DNA of 64,000 bases from Lentibacter algarum (GCF_040580765.1 NZ_CP158687.1:2852001-2916000), one strand, 5' to 3'. Counted from the first letter of the stretch, positions 1-9,832 are shown. The notes: generated from the sequence alone by a model not told the origin. Translations and numbers: made by a program.

Positions 1-95
1 AAAGGCCGCGGTGCAGCAAGCTTGTCCGCCAAGCTTGCAGACGGCAGTAGGGCAAGCCCCACAAATAGGGCGATATAGCGAAACATCTCTTGCAT
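1..95 (-). CDS. N-terminus of an exported protein (cut by window edge)
   Basis: A minus-strand reading frame starts at ATG 95 (a second in-frame ATG ends at 86) behind an AAGGA ribosome site. It stays open to the window edge and begins MQEMFRYIALFVG followed by LALLPSASLA, a typical Sec signal peptide with an Ala-x-Ala-like cleavage site before DKLAAP. Only about 31 residues are visible, so the mature protein cannot be identified. It is divergent from dapA. In related Rhodobacterales a soluble lytic transglycosylase often occupies this place, but that is inference from gene order as I remember it, not from sequence. Confidence 0.6.
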   Translation of the reverse strand, partial: MQEMFRYIALFVGLALLPSASLADKLAAPRP

Positions 96-201
96 TTTTC
101 CTTATGAAACAGGATAGAACAGGCCCACCATACCCTGCAAACAAGCGCCCCTCCAATCACGAAAGGCGGCGCACTGCATAAGAAGCGAAAAGGAGCGTAT
201 C

Positions 202-1077
202 ATGTTCAAGGGATCTATGCCTGCACTGGTCACGCCGTTCAAAAACGGCGCACTGGATGTTGATACACTCAAACAATTGGTCGAATGGCACATCGGAGAA
301 GGCTCGCATGGCCTCGTCCCCGTGGGTACAACAGGCGAAAGCCCGACGCTCACACATGCCGAACATGACAAAGTTGTACAAATCGTGGTTGAGGCCGCAG
401 CTGGCCGCGTCCCTGTGATCGCAGGTGCTGGCTCAAACAACACACTTGAATCGATCCGCCTTGCCCAAGCCGCCGAAAAAGCGGGCGCAAACGGCATCCT
501 CGTTGTCACACCTTACTACAACAAGCCCACACAGTCGGGCCTCATCGCGCATTTCCGCGCCGTGCACGACTGCTGCGATCTTCCTATCATTGTTTACAAT
601 ATCCCGGGTCGTTCGGTTGTTGATATGTCACCCGAGACGATGGGTGAGCTGGCAAAACTCCCGCGCATTGTTGGTGTCAAAGACGCCACAGGCGATCTGA
701 GCCGCGTACCACAACAGCGCATCACTTGCGGTCCAGACTTCATCCAGCTCTCAGGCGAAGACGCCACCGCGCTTGGCTTTAACGCCCACGGCGGTGTCGG
801 CTGCATCTCGGTCACGGCCAATGTCGCACCAAAGCTCTGTGCAGACTTCCAAAACGCTACCCTTGCAGGCGACTATGACACAGCGCTCACGTTGCTCGAC
901 AAGCTCATGCCACTGCATATCGCAATCTTTAAAGAGCCAGGTGTAGCAGGGGCAAAATACGCAATGTCCCGTCTTGGTCTTTGCAATGCGGAAGTGCGCC
1001 TCCCGCTCACATCGATCAGTTCCGCCACGGAAGCATTGCTAGATGACGCCCTGCGTCACGCAGGCCTGCTAAACTAA
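202..1077 (+). CDS. dapA: 4-hydroxy-tetrahydrodipicolinate synthase
   Basis: Condenses pyruvate with aspartate semialdehyde in the diaminopimelate/lysine pathway (cytoplasmic, usually a tetramer). The 291-residue length matches the family. Visible motifs are GTTGES (42-47, pyruvate binding), the Tyr pair in TPYYNKP (Tyr106 region), VYNIPGR (Tyr132, Arg137) and the Schiff-base lysine in GVKDATGD (Lys160). The start at 202 follows an AAGGAG ribosome site. dapB of the same pathway lies 9 kb downstream. Its stop shares the tetranucleotide CTAA with the stop of the convergent pxpA. Confidence 0.97.
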   Translation: MFKGSMPALVTPFKNGALDVDTLKQLVEWHIGEGSHGLVPVGTTGESPTLTHAEHDKVVQIVVEAAAGRVPVIAGAGSNNTLESIRLAQAAEKAGANGILVVTPYYNKPTQSGLIAHFRAVHDCCDLPIIVYNIPGRSVVDMSPETMGELAKLPRIVGVKDATGDLSRVPQQRITCGPDFIQLSGEDATALGFNAHGGVGCISVTANVAPKLCADFQNATLAGDYDTALTLLDKLMPLHIAIFKEPGVAGAKYAMSRLGLCNAEVRLPLTSISSATEALLDDALRHAGLLN

Positions 1078-1832
1078 AACTGGGTCAGAGTGACACCCGC
1101 CGCGCTCAGCTTGGTTCTGAGCGCGCGGGCCATCTCGACAGCCTCGGGCGTATCGCCATGCAAGCAGATTGTATCGATCTTCGCTGGAATACGCTTACCA
1201 CTCTCCGCAATAATCGCATCTTCGCGCAGCATGTTGAGAATCCGCTCAGCCGCCATATCCGCGTCATGCAAGACAGCACCAGCCTTTGAGCGGTCAACAA
1301 GCGTTGCATCGTCCTCATAGGCGCGGTCGGCAAAAATCTCGCCCGCCCAGTTTGCGCCAAGCTCCTGCACAACAGCCTGCTGCGCGGTCTCTGCCAAAAC
1401 CATCAGAATAATTTCAGGGTTCACTCGGAGCGCCGCGCTATAACATGTTTTTGCCAGTGTCGCGTCTTCCGCACACATGTTTGCCAACGCACCATGCAGC
1501 TTGAAATGGCGGATTTTCGCGCCCACGCTCTTGGCCACTCCCTCAGCTGCGCCCAGTTGATACGCGATCATATTGCCAAGCTCATCGGCGCCTATATTGA
1601 GCCGCCTGCGCCCAAAGCCTTTCAGGTCCGCAAACCCTGGATGTGCGCCAATGCCCACACCGTTCTTGGCAGCAAGCCGCATCGTCTCCGCCATCACATC
1701 AGGATCCCCCGCATGAAAGCCACAGGCGATATTGGCCGAAGTGATGACATCAAGAAGCGCCGCATCATCGCCCATGCGCCAAGGGCCAAACCCCTCTCCC
1801 ATATCTGAATTGAGATCCACTTTCATGACCAT
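1074..1832 (-). CDS. pxpA: 5-oxoprolinase subunit A (LamB/YcsF family)
   Basis: Third gene of a minus-strand pxpB-pxpC-pxpA operon. The PxpABC complex hydrolyses 5-oxoproline to glutamate with ATP. The N-terminus has the family signature [11 protein letters not shown] and then [10 protein letters not shown], and the protein is about 250 residues as expected. The ATG at 1832 is 3 bp past the pxpC stop and has GGAGG about 8 nt upstream, so I keep it over the in-frame ATG at 1826. The order B-C-A with tight junctions supports one transcript. Confidence 0.93.
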   Translation of the reverse strand: MVMKVDLNSDMGEGFGPWRMGDDAALLDVITSANIACGFHAGDPDVMAETMRLAAKNGVGIGAHPGFADLKGFGRRRLNIGADELGNMIAYQLGAAEGVAKSVGAKIRHFKLHGALANMCAEDATLAKTCYSAALRVNPEIILMVLAETAQQAVVQELGANWAGEIFADRAYEDDATLVDRSKAGAVLHDADMAAERILNMLREDAIIAESGKRIPAKIDTICLHGDTPEAVEMARALRTKLSAAGVTLTQF

Positions 1833-1835
1833 GTC

Positions 1836-2849
1836 CTAGTCCTCCTGTCCTGTAATCATCCCGCTGATCAGCTGATAGCCCAGCAGGTCGTTCATATCAT
1901 AAGGGTCGCGCACGAGTGGCTCAGATGCGTCTCTAATCCTGCGCAAAAGCTCTTTTTCTGTGAGATAAAGCCCATCAGCCTCTTCAAGCGAGATCCGCTC
2001 AAACCAAAGTTCGGCCCCCGCATTCGCCTGCGCAATTCGGGCAATATCCTGCGGGATCACAGCGCCAATCCGCGGATAGCCCCCCATGGTCTGATGCTCG
2101 GCCAAAAGCACAAAAGGTTCGCCTTGCCCCGTCATCTGGATATCGCCCAAAACAATCACTTCAGAAACAATCCCAAGCTGCCCCTCAGCCGAAAAAGGCA
2201 CGCCGTCATGCTCAAGCTTGGCCGCCTGTCTGTTCGCATGTCCACTTTTTCTAAAGCGCGTCGCCTCGAAAGCGGCCAACATCTCTTCGCTATAAAGCCC
2301 TGTCTGCGGCCCCGTCACAAAGCGCAGCCGCCCGCCATCAAACCGCGCATCTGGCTTTAAGCGGCGCGGCGGCGCACCCGCCTTAGCGTCTGCACCCAGC
2401 GGCAGGACAGTGCCCGAGACAAGCGCTTGCCCAAGCCCGCCTGTAAAGTGCGTCGAACGACGACCTAGCGCAAAATCAGTCTCTATTTCTCCGCCAAATG
2501 CAATATATCCGTAAAGTCCCCGCCCCGTGGGGCGCATGCTTAGTATCTCGCCAGCCTCAAGACTATGGCTCGCACCCCACTGAAGCGCACGGCCATCCAC
2601 TTCCGCCAGCATCGGCGCACCCGTCAGCGCAACACGCTGCGGCGCACTCACACTCAGCCTCACAGGCGCACTCGGCAGCTCAACAGCGCAGATATCAAGC
2701 CCCTGCCCCAGCAGCGCCGCCGCTTCAAGCAGCGCACTACGGTCCATCGCTCCACCGCGCGACAGCCCAAAGCGCAGATAGCCTTCGCGCCCAAGGTCTT
2801 GCAGGCTCGCGTTCGGACCAATCTGATGCAGCGTCAGCTCAGGCATCAC
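1836..2849 (-). CDS. pxpC: 5-oxoprolinase subunit C (biotin-dependent carboxylase-like)
   Basis: 337 residues. Family signatures are LGREGYLRFGLSRGGAMDR near the N-terminus (about 19-37) and GYPRIGAVIPQDIARIAQ near residues 255-275. It forms the ATP-dependent 5-oxoprolinase with PxpA and PxpB. The start overlaps the pxpB stop by 4 bp (translational coupling). Older annotations call this family urea amidolyase or allophanate hydrolase subunit 2. The complete B-C-A operon makes the 5-oxoprolinase role the better reading. Confidence 0.92.
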   Translation of the reverse strand: MMPELTLHQIGPNASLQDLGREGYLRFGLSRGGAMDRSALLEAAALLGQGLDICAVELPSAPVRLSVSAPQRVALTGAPMLAEVDGRALQWGASHSLEAGEILSMRPTGRGLYGYIAFGGEIETDFALGRRSTHFTGGLGQALVSGTVLPLGADAKAGAPPRRLKPDARFDGGRLRFVTGPQTGLYSEEMLAAFEATRFRKSGHANRQAAKLEHDGVPFSAEGQLGIVSEVIVLGDIQMTGQGEPFVLLAEHQTMGGYPRIGAVIPQDIARIAQANAGAELWFERISLEEADGLYLTEKELLRRIRDASEPLVRDPYDMNDLLGYQLISGMITGQED

Positions 2850-3574
2850 GTCGCCTCCTCAAGCTGCGCGCCACCCATAGGATCAGTCTCTAACATGGCC
2901 CAATCATGCTCAGAAACAGCCGGAAAGAGCAGCTCATCCCCTGGCCTCAGCACAAAGGGCTGCGGCGCATCAGGTTGAAACAGCTTCAGATGCGTGGTCG
3001 CAATATGGCGCCAGCCTGTCGGCGTCTCATTGGCAAAAAGGTTGAACTGCCTCACAGCCAGCACAAGCGCGCCCTGCGGCACACGGGGGCTCAGCGCGGT
3101 CTGACGCGGCACATCCCAGCGTTCAGGCAACATCCCAAGATAAGGCTGCCCAGGTGCAAACCCGATCGCCAGCACCCGAACACGCGCAGCACTCAGTTCG
3201 CGCACAGCAGCCTCTTCAGTGACACCGACAAGCTTGGCCACTTCGCCCAGCTGCGGCCCCGCCGCCCCGCCATAAAGCGTCGGCACACGCCAGAGCCTCG
3301 GTGGCGCCGCGCTCGCTGCAGTCAGCCAGTCGCGACTGTCGAGCAACGCTTGCAAGCGCAGCACAAGATCCGCACGCGCGATCCGTGTCACATCAAAGCG
3401 CACAAAAACAGACGCCAGCGCCGTCGAAATCTCAACAATCCCCGCGACATCCTCCGCCTCAAGCGCCGCCGCAAAGCCGACAAGCGCCCGATTCGCCGCG
3501 TCATCAAGACGGTCGGCAAAGCGCACAAGATAGCCCTCGGTCCCGATCGGCGCGATATGCGGCAGCTCAGCCAT
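2846..3574 (-). CDS. pxpB: 5-oxoprolinase subunit B
   Basis: First gene of the pxpBCA operon, 242 residues. It carries the KipI/PxpB features SVFVRFD in the first third and GFAPGQPYLGMLPE with PRVPQGALV in the C-terminal half. The ATG at 3574 lies downstream of an AAAGGAAAA ribosome site. The 127-bp gap to tupB is divergent and should hold both promoters, though I see no clear operator there. Confidence 0.92.
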   Translation of the reverse strand: MAELPHIAPIGTEGYLVRFADRLDDAANRALVGFAAALEAEDVAGIVEISTALASVFVRFDVTRIARADLVLRLQALLDSRDWLTAASAAPPRLWRVPTLYGGAAGPQLGEVAKLVGVTEEAAVRELSAARVRVLAIGFAPGQPYLGMLPERWDVPRQTALSPRVPQGALVLAVRQFNLFANETPTGWRHIATTHLKLFQPDAPQPFVLRPGDELLFPAVSEHDWAMLETDPMGGAQLEEAT

Positions 3575-3701
3575 GGTTTTCCTTTACGAAACTTTAAGAC
3601 CCCAATCTCACGCATGATGTCGCAATTGAAAAGCGCTTATCCGCAATCCGGCCCATGGCTTTCATCAACTGGCCCCACTATGCAGATGAAAAGGAGCGCC
3701 C

Positions 3702-4406
3702 ATGGCCGAAATCTGGCAAGGCATCACAGCCGCCTTCTGGCTGATCGCCACATTTGACGCCGATCTTTACGAGATCGCGGCGCGCTCGTTGCTTGTCACA
3801 TGCTCGGCTGTGGCGCTTGCAGCACTTGTTGGCCTGCCGCTGGGCGCGTGGCTCGCTGTCTCGCGTTACCGCTTTCGCCGCCTTGTCATAGCCCTGCTCA
3901 ACGCGCTCATGGGCTTGCCGCCTGTCGTCGTCGGCCTTGTGGTCTATCTATTGCTGTCGCGCTCTGGCCCCTTTGGCGTCATGGGGCTGCTCTTTACACC
4001 TTGGGCCATGATCATCGCGCAGGTCGTCATCCTCACGCCGCTCATCGCCAGCATCGCGCATCAGTCCATCCGCGATCTCTGGGCCGAGTATCATGACCTG
4101 TTGATTTCCCTCAATACAACCCGACCGCAGCGCATCAAAACACTCCTCTGGGATAGCCGCCGCGCGCTTCTCACGGCCGCGCTCGCTGGCTTTGGCCGCG
4201 GTATTGGTGAAGTCGGAGCGATCATGATCGTCGGCGGTAATATCGACCATGTCACCCGCGTCATGACAACAGCCATCGCGCTCGAAACCTCCAAGGGTGA
4301 TTTTGCGCTCGCCATAGGCCTCGGCTTTGTCCTTATAGGAGTCGCCGTCGCAGTCAATCTCGCGCTGCACATGCTCTCTGGCACAGAGGTACGCGACAGA
4401 TGGTAA
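3702..4406 (+). CDS. tupB: Tungstate-type ABC transporter permease
   Basis: 234-residue inner-membrane permease with about five or six membrane segments and an EAA-type loop near YHDLLISLNTTRPQRIKTLLWDSRR. The C-terminal part GFGRGIGEVGAIMIVGGNID is characteristic of TupB/molybdate-like permeases. The ATG at 3702 has AAGGAG 6 nt upstream. It overlaps the ATPase gene by 7 bp, and the binding-protein gene follows that, giving the order permease-ATPase-binding protein. Tungstate rather than molybdate is inferred from similarity to the TupABC family. Confidence 0.85.
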   Translation: MAEIWQGITAAFWLIATFDADLYEIAARSLLVTCSAVALAALVGLPLGAWLAVSRYRFRRLVIALLNALMGLPPVVVGLVVYLLLSRSGPFGVMGLLFTPWAMIIAQVVILTPLIASIAHQSIRDLWAEYHDLLISLNTTRPQRIKTLLWDSRRALLTAALAGFGRGIGEVGAIMIVGGNIDHVTRVMTTAIALETSKGDFALAIGLGFVLIGVAVAVNLALHMLSGTEVRDRW

Positions 4407-5113
4407 ATATCCTGCCCCTTTTTGTCCAAAGCGCCTCCGTCAAGAAGAACGGCACATGCCTTCTTGGCCCCGTCGATCTTGAGCTTGGCGAGGCGGGCCT
4501 CACCATTGTCCTTGGCCCCAACGGCGCGGGCAAGAGCACACTTCTACGCTTGCTTCACGGGCTGGAAAAACCATCCGAGGGCCGTGTCCGCTTTGCTGCA
4601 CCACGTGCCGAGACTTATGCACAGCAAGCCTTTGTCTTTCAGACGCCCGTGATGCTGCGCCGTACAGTGCTCGGCAATCTGACATATCCGCTCACTGCCC
4701 ACGGAACGAAGCGCGCCGAAGCTCAAAAACAGGGTCTAACTTGGCTTAAAATCATCGGTCTTGCTGGCCACGAGCACCAACGCGCCAGCCAGCTTTCGGG
4801 AGGCGAGCGCCAGAAACTCGCCCTTGCCCGCGCCCTGATCCGCGCGCCACAGCTGCTCTTTCTCGACGAGCCCTGCGCCAACCTTGATGGCGCCTCCACG
4901 CGTGATATCGAAGGGCTTATTCTCAAAGCCCGCGAGACCGGCACACGCATCCTCATGGCAACGCATGATCTCGGCCAAGCCCGCCGCCTTGCCACAGATG
5001 TGCTGTTTCTCAACAAAGGCAAAGTCACAGAAGCCGCCAGCGCCGACAGTTTTTTTAGCAGCCCTCAAACCTCAGAGGCACAAGCCTTCCTCAAAGGAGA
5101 CCTAGTTATATGA
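4400..5113 (+). CDS. tupC: Tungstate-type ABC transporter ATP-binding protein
   Basis: 237-residue ABC ATPase. Walker A GPNGAGKST is at 39-47, the signature LSGGERQKLALAR and Walker B LLFLDEPCANLD are present, and the H-loop is ATHDL. The gene overlaps tupB at its start and shares ATGA with the start of the binding-protein gene, so all three are translationally coupled. It is short and lacks the C-terminal regulatory (TOBE/MOP-like) domain seen in ModC, consistent with the TupC type. Confidence 0.87.
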   Translation: MVNILPLFVQSASVKKNGTCLLGPVDLELGEAGLTIVLGPNGAGKSTLLRLLHGLEKPSEGRVRFAAPRAETYAQQAFVFQTPVMLRRTVLGNLTYPLTAHGTKRAEAQKQGLTWLKIIGLAGHEHQRASQLSGGERQKLALARALIRAPQLLFLDEPCANLDGASTRDIEGLILKARETGTRILMATHDLGQARRLATDVLFLNKGKVTEAASADSFFSSPQTSEAQAFLKGDLVI

Positions 5114-5934
5114 TCCGTTCCCTCTTTACCGCCGCTGCGCTGTTTGCATCGGCAGGCGCCCTCGCCGCCGACACACTCAAAATGGCGGTAACGACCTCGT
5201 TTCACAATTCGGGCCTCTCTGATGTCCTCCTCCCAGAGATCCAGAAGGACCTCGGCCTTGAAGTCCAGCTCATCGTTGTTGGCACAGGGCAGGCGATCCG
5301 CCTCGGTGAAGCAGGTGATGTCGATGCGATCCTTGTGCATTCGCGCAAAGCCGAAGAGAAGTTCCTTGAAGGCGGCTACGGCACGCACCGCCGCGAGATC
5401 ATGTATAACGATTTCGTCCTTGTCGGCCCCTCTGATGACCCCGCCAAAATCGCAACAACCAAGACAGCCAAAGATGCCCTGGTGGCCATCGCCGAGGGCC
5501 AAGCCCCTTTCGCCTCACGCGGCGACGACAGCGGTACACATAAGATGGAGATTGCCCTCTGGACAACTGCAGGCATCGACGAAGCGCTGCGCAGCCCAAG
5601 CTGGTATAATGAAGCTGGCGCAGGTATGGGCGCGACCCTCAACACAGCTGCAGGCCTCAACGCCTATGCCCTGACAGACCGTGCAAGCTGGCTCAACTTC
5701 GGCAATAAACAGTCTCTAACACTGCTCTTTTCGGGCGATCCCGTGTTGTTCAACCAATATGCCTTTCTTCCTGTGAGCCCCGATATGCATCCCCACGCAA
5801 ACACCGAAGCAGCGATGAAGCTTGAAACCTGGCTGACAAGCGCCCGCGCAGCAGATTTGATCAACAGCTACACAATCAATGGCGAAACCCTCTTCACGTT
5901 CAACGCAGATCGGATGCTCAAAGTCGCCGAATAA
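5110..5934 (+). CDS. tupA: Tungstate-type ABC transporter substrate-binding protein
   Basis: 274 residues with a Sec signal peptide (about 1-20, ending GALAA). The mature start LKMAVTTSFHNSGL carries the TTS oxyanion-binding motif of TupA-type proteins; the second Ser/Thr position seen in many TupA proteins is Phe-His here. GDVDAILVHSRKAEEKF and FASRGDDSGTHKME are further TupA signatures. It is last in the tup operon. Whether the true ligand is tungstate, molybdate or another oxyanion cannot be told from sequence. Confidence 0.85.
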   Translation: MIRSLFTAAALFASAGALAADTLKMAVTTSFHNSGLSDVLLPEIQKDLGLEVQLIVVGTGQAIRLGEAGDVDAILVHSRKAEEKFLEGGYGTHRREIMYNDFVLVGPSDDPAKIATTKTAKDALVAIAEGQAPFASRGDDSGTHKMEIALWTTAGIDEALRSPSWYNEAGAGMGATLNTAAGLNAYALTDRASWLNFGNKQSLTLLFSGDPVLFNQYAFLPVSPDMHPHANTEAAMKLETWLTSARAADLINSYTINGETLFTFNADRMLKVAE

Positions 5935-5991
5935 GCGCTTTGCACTCCTACAGAGCCTCGCCTAAAGTGAGGCCCTGTTCCGGAGGCGCAT

Positions 5992-6339
5992 ATGGTCGGT
6001 TATCTCACTCTCATTCTGTCTTGTCAGCTTCTCGGCGAGGTCATTGTCGGCGCACTTGGTTTGCCTGTGCCTGGCCCTGTGCTTGGCATGGCGTTCCTCT
6101 TCGCTTTTCTGCTCATTCGCGGCCATGTACCCGACGCCCTCGGCGCAACAGCTGACGGCCTTCTGCGCAATATGTCGCTTCTGTTTGTGCCCGCGGGCAC
6201 GGGCGTGATCATGCATGTCACGCTTTTGTCCGAAGCGCTCGTCCCGCTCTCTCTCGCCGTCGCCATAAGCACCTCCGCTGCCATTATCGTGACGGCTCTG
6301 ATGATGCGTGTCCTAAGCAAAGGGGCCCCCAATGAATAA
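5992..6339 (+). CDS. lrgA: CidA/LrgA-family membrane protein
   Basis: 115-residue protein with four predicted membrane helices and the LrgA signature GLPVPGPVLGMAFLF. The ATG at 5992 has GGAGG 5 nt upstream. LrgA proteins are holin-like and work with LrgB in control of murein hydrolases or export of small metabolites. The lrgB start overlaps its stop by 8 bp. A short inverted repeat (GCCTC 5955-5959 with GAGGC 5969-5973) precedes it and may separate it from tupA expression. Confidence 0.88.
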   Translation: MVGYLTLILSCQLLGEVIVGALGLPVPGPVLGMAFLFAFLLIRGHVPDALGATADGLLRNMSLLFVPAGTGVIMHVTLLSEALVPLSLAVAISTSAAIIVTALMMRVLSKGAPNE

Positions 6340-7048
6340 TCTTGCCGAAACATGGGTCTATCTCTCCGCCTCCCCGCTCTTTCATCTCACGCTCACCCTT
6401 GCCGCATTTCAAATTGCGAGCTTTGTGTTTGAAAAAGGCGGGCGCAATCCGCTGCTCAATCCAGTGCTTGGCGCGGTCGCCCTTGTTGTGGCTTTACTCG
6501 CGCTCACGGGAACAGATTACTTCACATATTTTGAGGGCGCCCAGTTCGTGCATTTCCTTCTTGGCCCCGCCACAGTTGCCCTCGCGATCCCGCTGTACCG
6601 CCAGTGGCATCATGTGCGCGCATCGTGGCTCGCCATCGGCGCCAGCATGCTCACAGGCTCGCTTGCTGCTATCATAACGGCTGTGGCAACGCTCTGGTTC
6701 GCAGGCAGCTCCGAAGCGCTCATGGCCACGATCGCGCCCAAATCAGTCACAGCCCCCGTCGCGATGGGCATCGCCGGAGAGCTGGGTGGATTGCCCTCGC
6801 TCACGGCCGTCCTTGTCATCGTCTCGGGAATTTTCGGCGCCATGTTCGGCCCGCTGCTGCTCAATCTGATCGGCGTCAAAGACTGGCGCGCCCGTGGCCT
6901 CGCCATCGGCACAGCCAGCCATGGCATAGGCACAGCCCGCGCGCTTCAAGTCAACGAAACAGCCGGCGCGTTTTCTGGCCTCGCCATGGGTCTCAATGCA
7001 ATGGCAACAGCGCTCTTGCTGCCGCTGCTATGGGGCCTGTTCTTCTAG
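6332..7048 (+). CDS. lrgB: LrgB-family membrane protein
   Basis: 238-residue polytopic protein partnered with LrgA. Signatures are FEKGGRNPLLNPVL (about 32-45), APKSVTAPVAMGIAGELGG (about 135-153) and ASHGIGTARALQVNETAGAFSGLAM (about 198-222). The start overlaps lrgA. The stop codon is part of a CTAG shared with the stop of the convergent gene. The role (antiholin-like, or export of carboxylates such as glycolate as for plant PLGG1) is known for the family only. Confidence 0.9.
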   Translation: MNNLAETWVYLSASPLFHLTLTLAAFQIASFVFEKGGRNPLLNPVLGAVALVVALLALTGTDYFTYFEGAQFVHFLLGPATVALAIPLYRQWHHVRASWLAIGASMLTGSLAAIITAVATLWFAGSSEALMATIAPKSVTAPVAMGIAGELGGLPSLTAVLVIVSGIFGAMFGPLLLNLIGVKDWRARGLAIGTASHGIGTARALQVNETAGAFSGLAMGLNAMATALLLPLLWGLFF

Positions 7049-7653
7049 CGCTCCCGCGCGGCCATCATCTCGTGGACAGCCTCCATACCGCGTTCGACCA
7101 TCGCGCTCACTTCGGCCGCATGGGTGTGAAGCGCGGCAACAACTTCGGGGTCATCCGAGGTCTGGATCACAATAATCCCGTCCTCAGTCACGTCCATCTC
7201 GGTCACAATGCTCGCACGTCGCTCAAACAAAATATCAAGTGTAGGTGACTGAATAATCACCTCAGGGTCGCGCCCCATATCGACACGGTCAATCATCCCT
7301 ATCACGTGGCTGGTGACAATACCCATGAGCTCTTCATCTTCCGCAAAAGTCACGGTGCGGATGCCATTGGGCAGGTTTTCAACAGTGCGTGTGATCTCCT
7401 GAAAACGGCGGAACATGACGGCAAGCTCTTCGCTTTCCTCTGCCGTCGCATCGCGCCCCTTCAGGCCGGGCATATTGGTCATGTCGTGCTCGGCGTGCAT
7501 CCCGTGTGCGCCATCTGTGCCGTGCATTTTCGCGTGCATCGCCGCATGCGCATCATAGCCCCGCATCTGCGCAAACCAGAAGCCAATAGCCATCGCCAGA
7601 AGCACAGCAACAAAGCCCCAGAACAGTTTTGATTTCACGACATTCGGCATCAT
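7045..7653 (-). CDS. Membrane-anchored His/Met-rich protein of unknown function
   Basis: About 202 residues. An N-terminal membrane helix (residues about 8-25, LFWGFVAVLLAMAIGFWFA) is followed by a His/Met-rich stretch (HAAMHAKMHGTDGAHGMHAEHDM) that could bind copper or another metal. The rest is a soluble domain with DPEVIIQSP and a C-terminal HTHAAEVSAMVERGM. I do not recognise the family. The ATG at 7653 follows GAGGG. A GTG at 7662 overlapping the truB stop is possible but less likely. It is last in the rbfA-truB operon and convergent with lrgB. Confidence 0.75.
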   Translation of the reverse strand: MMPNVVKSKLFWGFVAVLLAMAIGFWFAQMRGYDAHAAMHAKMHGTDGAHGMHAEHDMTNMPGLKGRDATAEESEELAVMFRRFQEITRTVENLPNGIRTVTFAEDEELMGIVTSHVIGMIDRVDMGRDPEVIIQSPTLDILFERRASIVTEMDVTEDGIIVIQTSDDPEVVAALHTHAAEVSAMVERGMEAVHEMMAARER

Positions 7654-7658
7654 AGCCC

Positions 7659-8564
7659 TCACTGGTTAAACACACGGCTCGGGTGCAATTCACCCGCTTT
7701 ATATATGCCCACGGCCACAGCCCTGCCGTCAAGGCTCGCCCAGCATTCGTCTCCGTATTCCGCATCACTGGCAAAAACCATTCCAGGGTTGCCGTTGCGC
7801 AGCTTGGCCGCGCCTTCTGCGGTGGCTTTTACTTCGGGCAAGTCCTCAAGTCCCATCTCAAGCGGCTGGATATAGCTCTCAAGTTCTGGCGTCTTCGCCA
7901 TTTCTTCAATCTGCTCATAGCTCAGGCCTTTTTCCGCTTCAAACGGTCCAGACCAGACCCTACGCAGGCGCAGAACATGCCCCTTACAGCCGAGCGCTTC
8001 GCCCAGATCCCGCGCGATAGAGCGCACATAGCCGCCTTTGCCACAGACCATTTCCAGCCGCACATGGTCAGCGTCCGTACGCTCCACCATGGTCAGCTCA
8101 TCCACATACAAAGGCCGTGCTTCAAGAGTCACATCCTCGCCCGCACGAGAAAGCTTATAAGCGCGCTGCCCGTCGACCTTAACGGCGGAAAACTTCGGCG
8201 GAACCTGTTCGATATCGCCGACAAATTTCAGCAGCGCTTCCTTGATCTCTTCGTCTGTTGGCCGCGCCTCCGAGGTGGCAATCACTTCGCCTTCAGCGTC
8301 GTCGGTATTGGTCGCTTCGCCAAGCTTCACATCAAACACATAGGCCTTCAGCGCATCGGTGATGAAAGGAACCGTCTTCGTCGCCTCCCCCAGCGCCACG
8401 GCCAAAACGCCTGTCGCCTCGGGGTCAAGCGTGCCAGCATGGCCCGCCTTGGCAGCACCAAGCGCCCAGCGCACCTTGTTCACCACAGCGGTTGATGTCG
8501 GCCCCGCAGGTTTATCCACCACGAGCCAGCCCGAAATATCGCGCCCTTTGCGTTTGCGTCCCAT
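7659..8564 (-). CDS. truB: tRNA pseudouridine(55) synthase
   Basis: 301 residues. Makes pseudouridine 55 in the T-loop of tRNAs. It has the N-terminal [13 protein letters not shown] and the catalytic motif [12 protein letters not shown] with Asp47, then [19 protein letters not shown] and GTYVRS-like [13 protein letters not shown]. The C-terminal PUA-like region extends to residue 300. It lies downstream of rbfA and a glycosidase gene on the same strand. The rbfA/truB pairing is a common bacterial RNA-maturation arrangement. Confidence 0.95.
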   Translation of the reverse strand: MGRKRKGRDISGWLVVDKPAGPTSTAVVNKVRWALGAAKAGHAGTLDPEATGVLAVALGEATKTVPFITDALKAYVFDVKLGEATNTDDAEGEVIATSEARPTDEEIKEALLKFVGDIEQVPPKFSAVKVDGQRAYKLSRAGEDVTLEARPLYVDELTMVERTDADHVRLEMVCGKGGYVRSIARDLGEALGCKGHVLRLRRVWSGPFEAEKGLSYEQIEEMAKTPELESYIQPLEMGLEDLPEVKATAEGAAKLRNGNPGMVFASDAEYGDECWASLDGRAVAVGIYKAGELHPSRVFNQ

Positions 8565-8612
8565 GCGTCTTCCTTAAGTAAAAATGCGCCCTAGCCCAGT
8601 GCCGCGCAGGCG

Positions 8613-9365
8613 TCAATCAGCCGTTTCAACAACGCCCACAATCGGCCCAAGCAAAAACCCCGCATCCGCGCGGTTCAGTTCAGGCGCGTAAATGCGACTC
8701 ACATTGCCGTCAAAGTATAGCGCTTGGGGTAGTTTGAGCCCGTCGCGCACAAATAAACCCATCTCATAAAAGGTGACCCGCTCGTTTGAGATGATAAAAA
8801 CAGCGCGCCCACCGTCCTCAGACGTTGCAACGCCGTTTCGGACATAGCGGCTGTCACTGTCGCGCAGAAACCGCGGGTGCAAGGCCCCATCAATCACAAG
8901 CATCGGACCGCTTTGCGTCGCATGCCTGCAGTCAGGAGCCTCACGCAAAAAGCGCTTCGTTTCGACGACATCGGCGCGTCCTGCCTGCACACAAAACACA
9001 CCGTTCGGGAGCAATCCAAAGTTACCTGGCCCCGCATTGGGAATCACCCGCATCAGCTCTTCGCCGTTTTCGCGGTAATGTCCCACAGGCGAGCGATCTT
9101 CGTGATACATTCCCGCGTTCATAGCAAAGCCAAGGCGCTGGCCCTGCGCCTTCAAGCGATCATCCACAGTGAAAAATTGTCCCAAGAGCTTGCCGTTCTC
9201 ATCCTTGAGAAAAAGCCTGATCTCTTCTTGCGCCGGATTTGCCTCGCAGATCGTATAAGAGCGCCCGTCAAAGCTTCGGTCTTCACAGCTTGTCGCCAAG
9301 GCGGGCTGCGCAGCAAAGCTCAGCAACAGCGCCAAAGCGCAGGCGGCTTTAGTCGTCCAAGTCAC
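8613..9365 (-). CDS. Secreted phosphodiester glycosidase-family protein (DUF2233/NAGPA)
   Basis: 250 residues with a signal peptide (about 1-24, ending QPALA). The mature part shows the NAGPA-domain pattern [18 protein letters not shown], then [19 protein letters not shown] and [20 protein letters not shown]. The family includes phosphodiester glycosidases related to the human uncovering enzyme; the bacterial substrate is unknown, possibly an envelope glycan. The start overlaps the rbfA stop by 17 bp, so it probably shares the rbfA transcript although its role is unrelated to ribosome maturation. Confidence 0.82.
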   Translation of the reverse strand: MTWTTKAACALALLLSFAAQPALATSCEDRSFDGRSYTICEANPAQEEIRLFLKDENGKLLGQFFTVDDRLKAQGQRLGFAMNAGMYHEDRSPVGHYRENGEELMRVIPNAGPGNFGLLPNGVFCVQAGRADVVETKRFLREAPDCRHATQSGPMLVIDGALHPRFLRDSDSRYVRNGVATSEDGGRAVFIISNERVTFYEMGLFVRDGLKLPQALYFDGNVSRIYAPELNRADAGFLLGPIVGVVETAD

Positions 9366-9744
9366 GCTTCACCTCGTCGCGCGAAAACATCTCGCGCGTG
9401 GCATCCATCTGATCAAACGTCTCATCCAGACGAAAGCGCAGATCAGGCGTATACTTCAAGCCGACTTTCTTGCCGATCAAACGGCGCAACTCGTGCTTGT
9501 TGCGCGCCAGAAAAGCCACAGCATCGTCGCGGCCAACGCCACCAAGCGGCATTACATAGGCCGTTGCGATCTTTAGATCGTTCGAACAGCGCACCTCGCC
9601 CACGGTGATATAGAGGCGGTTCAGGTCAGGATCATGAATATCCCCTTGCGCCAATACCTGCGCAAGCGTGCGGCGAATAAGCTCGCCCACCCGCAATTGT
9701 CTTTGTGTGGGGCCTGCCCCGTCTTGAAAACTGTTCTTTCCCAT
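9349..9744 (-). CDS. rbfA: 30S ribosome-binding factor
   Basis: 131 residues. RbfA is a KH-like cold-shock factor that helps maturation of the 16S rRNA 5' end. Features are [17 protein letters not shown] near the N-terminus and [20 protein letters not shown] near the C-terminus. First gene of the minus-strand rbfA-glycosidase-truB-unknown group and divergent from dapB. Confidence 0.94.
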   Translation of the reverse strand: MGKNSFQDGAGPTQRQLRVGELIRRTLAQVLAQGDIHDPDLNRLYITVGEVRCSNDLKIATAYVMPLGGVGRDDAVAFLARNKHELRRLIGKKVGLKYTPDLRFRLDETFDQMDATREMFSRDEVKRDLDD

Positions 9745-9832
9745 AAGCCTCCCCTAACCTCTCAGCAAGGTTTTGCCAAGCGTCCATGGCTGCGCTATGA
9801 GCAGACACAGAAGAATTTATGAGAGCACAGAT

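Noticed and set aside
6604-7248. 214-codon frame overlapping lrgB in another frame
   Set aside because: Arg/His-rich out-of-frame shadow running across a convergent gene junction.
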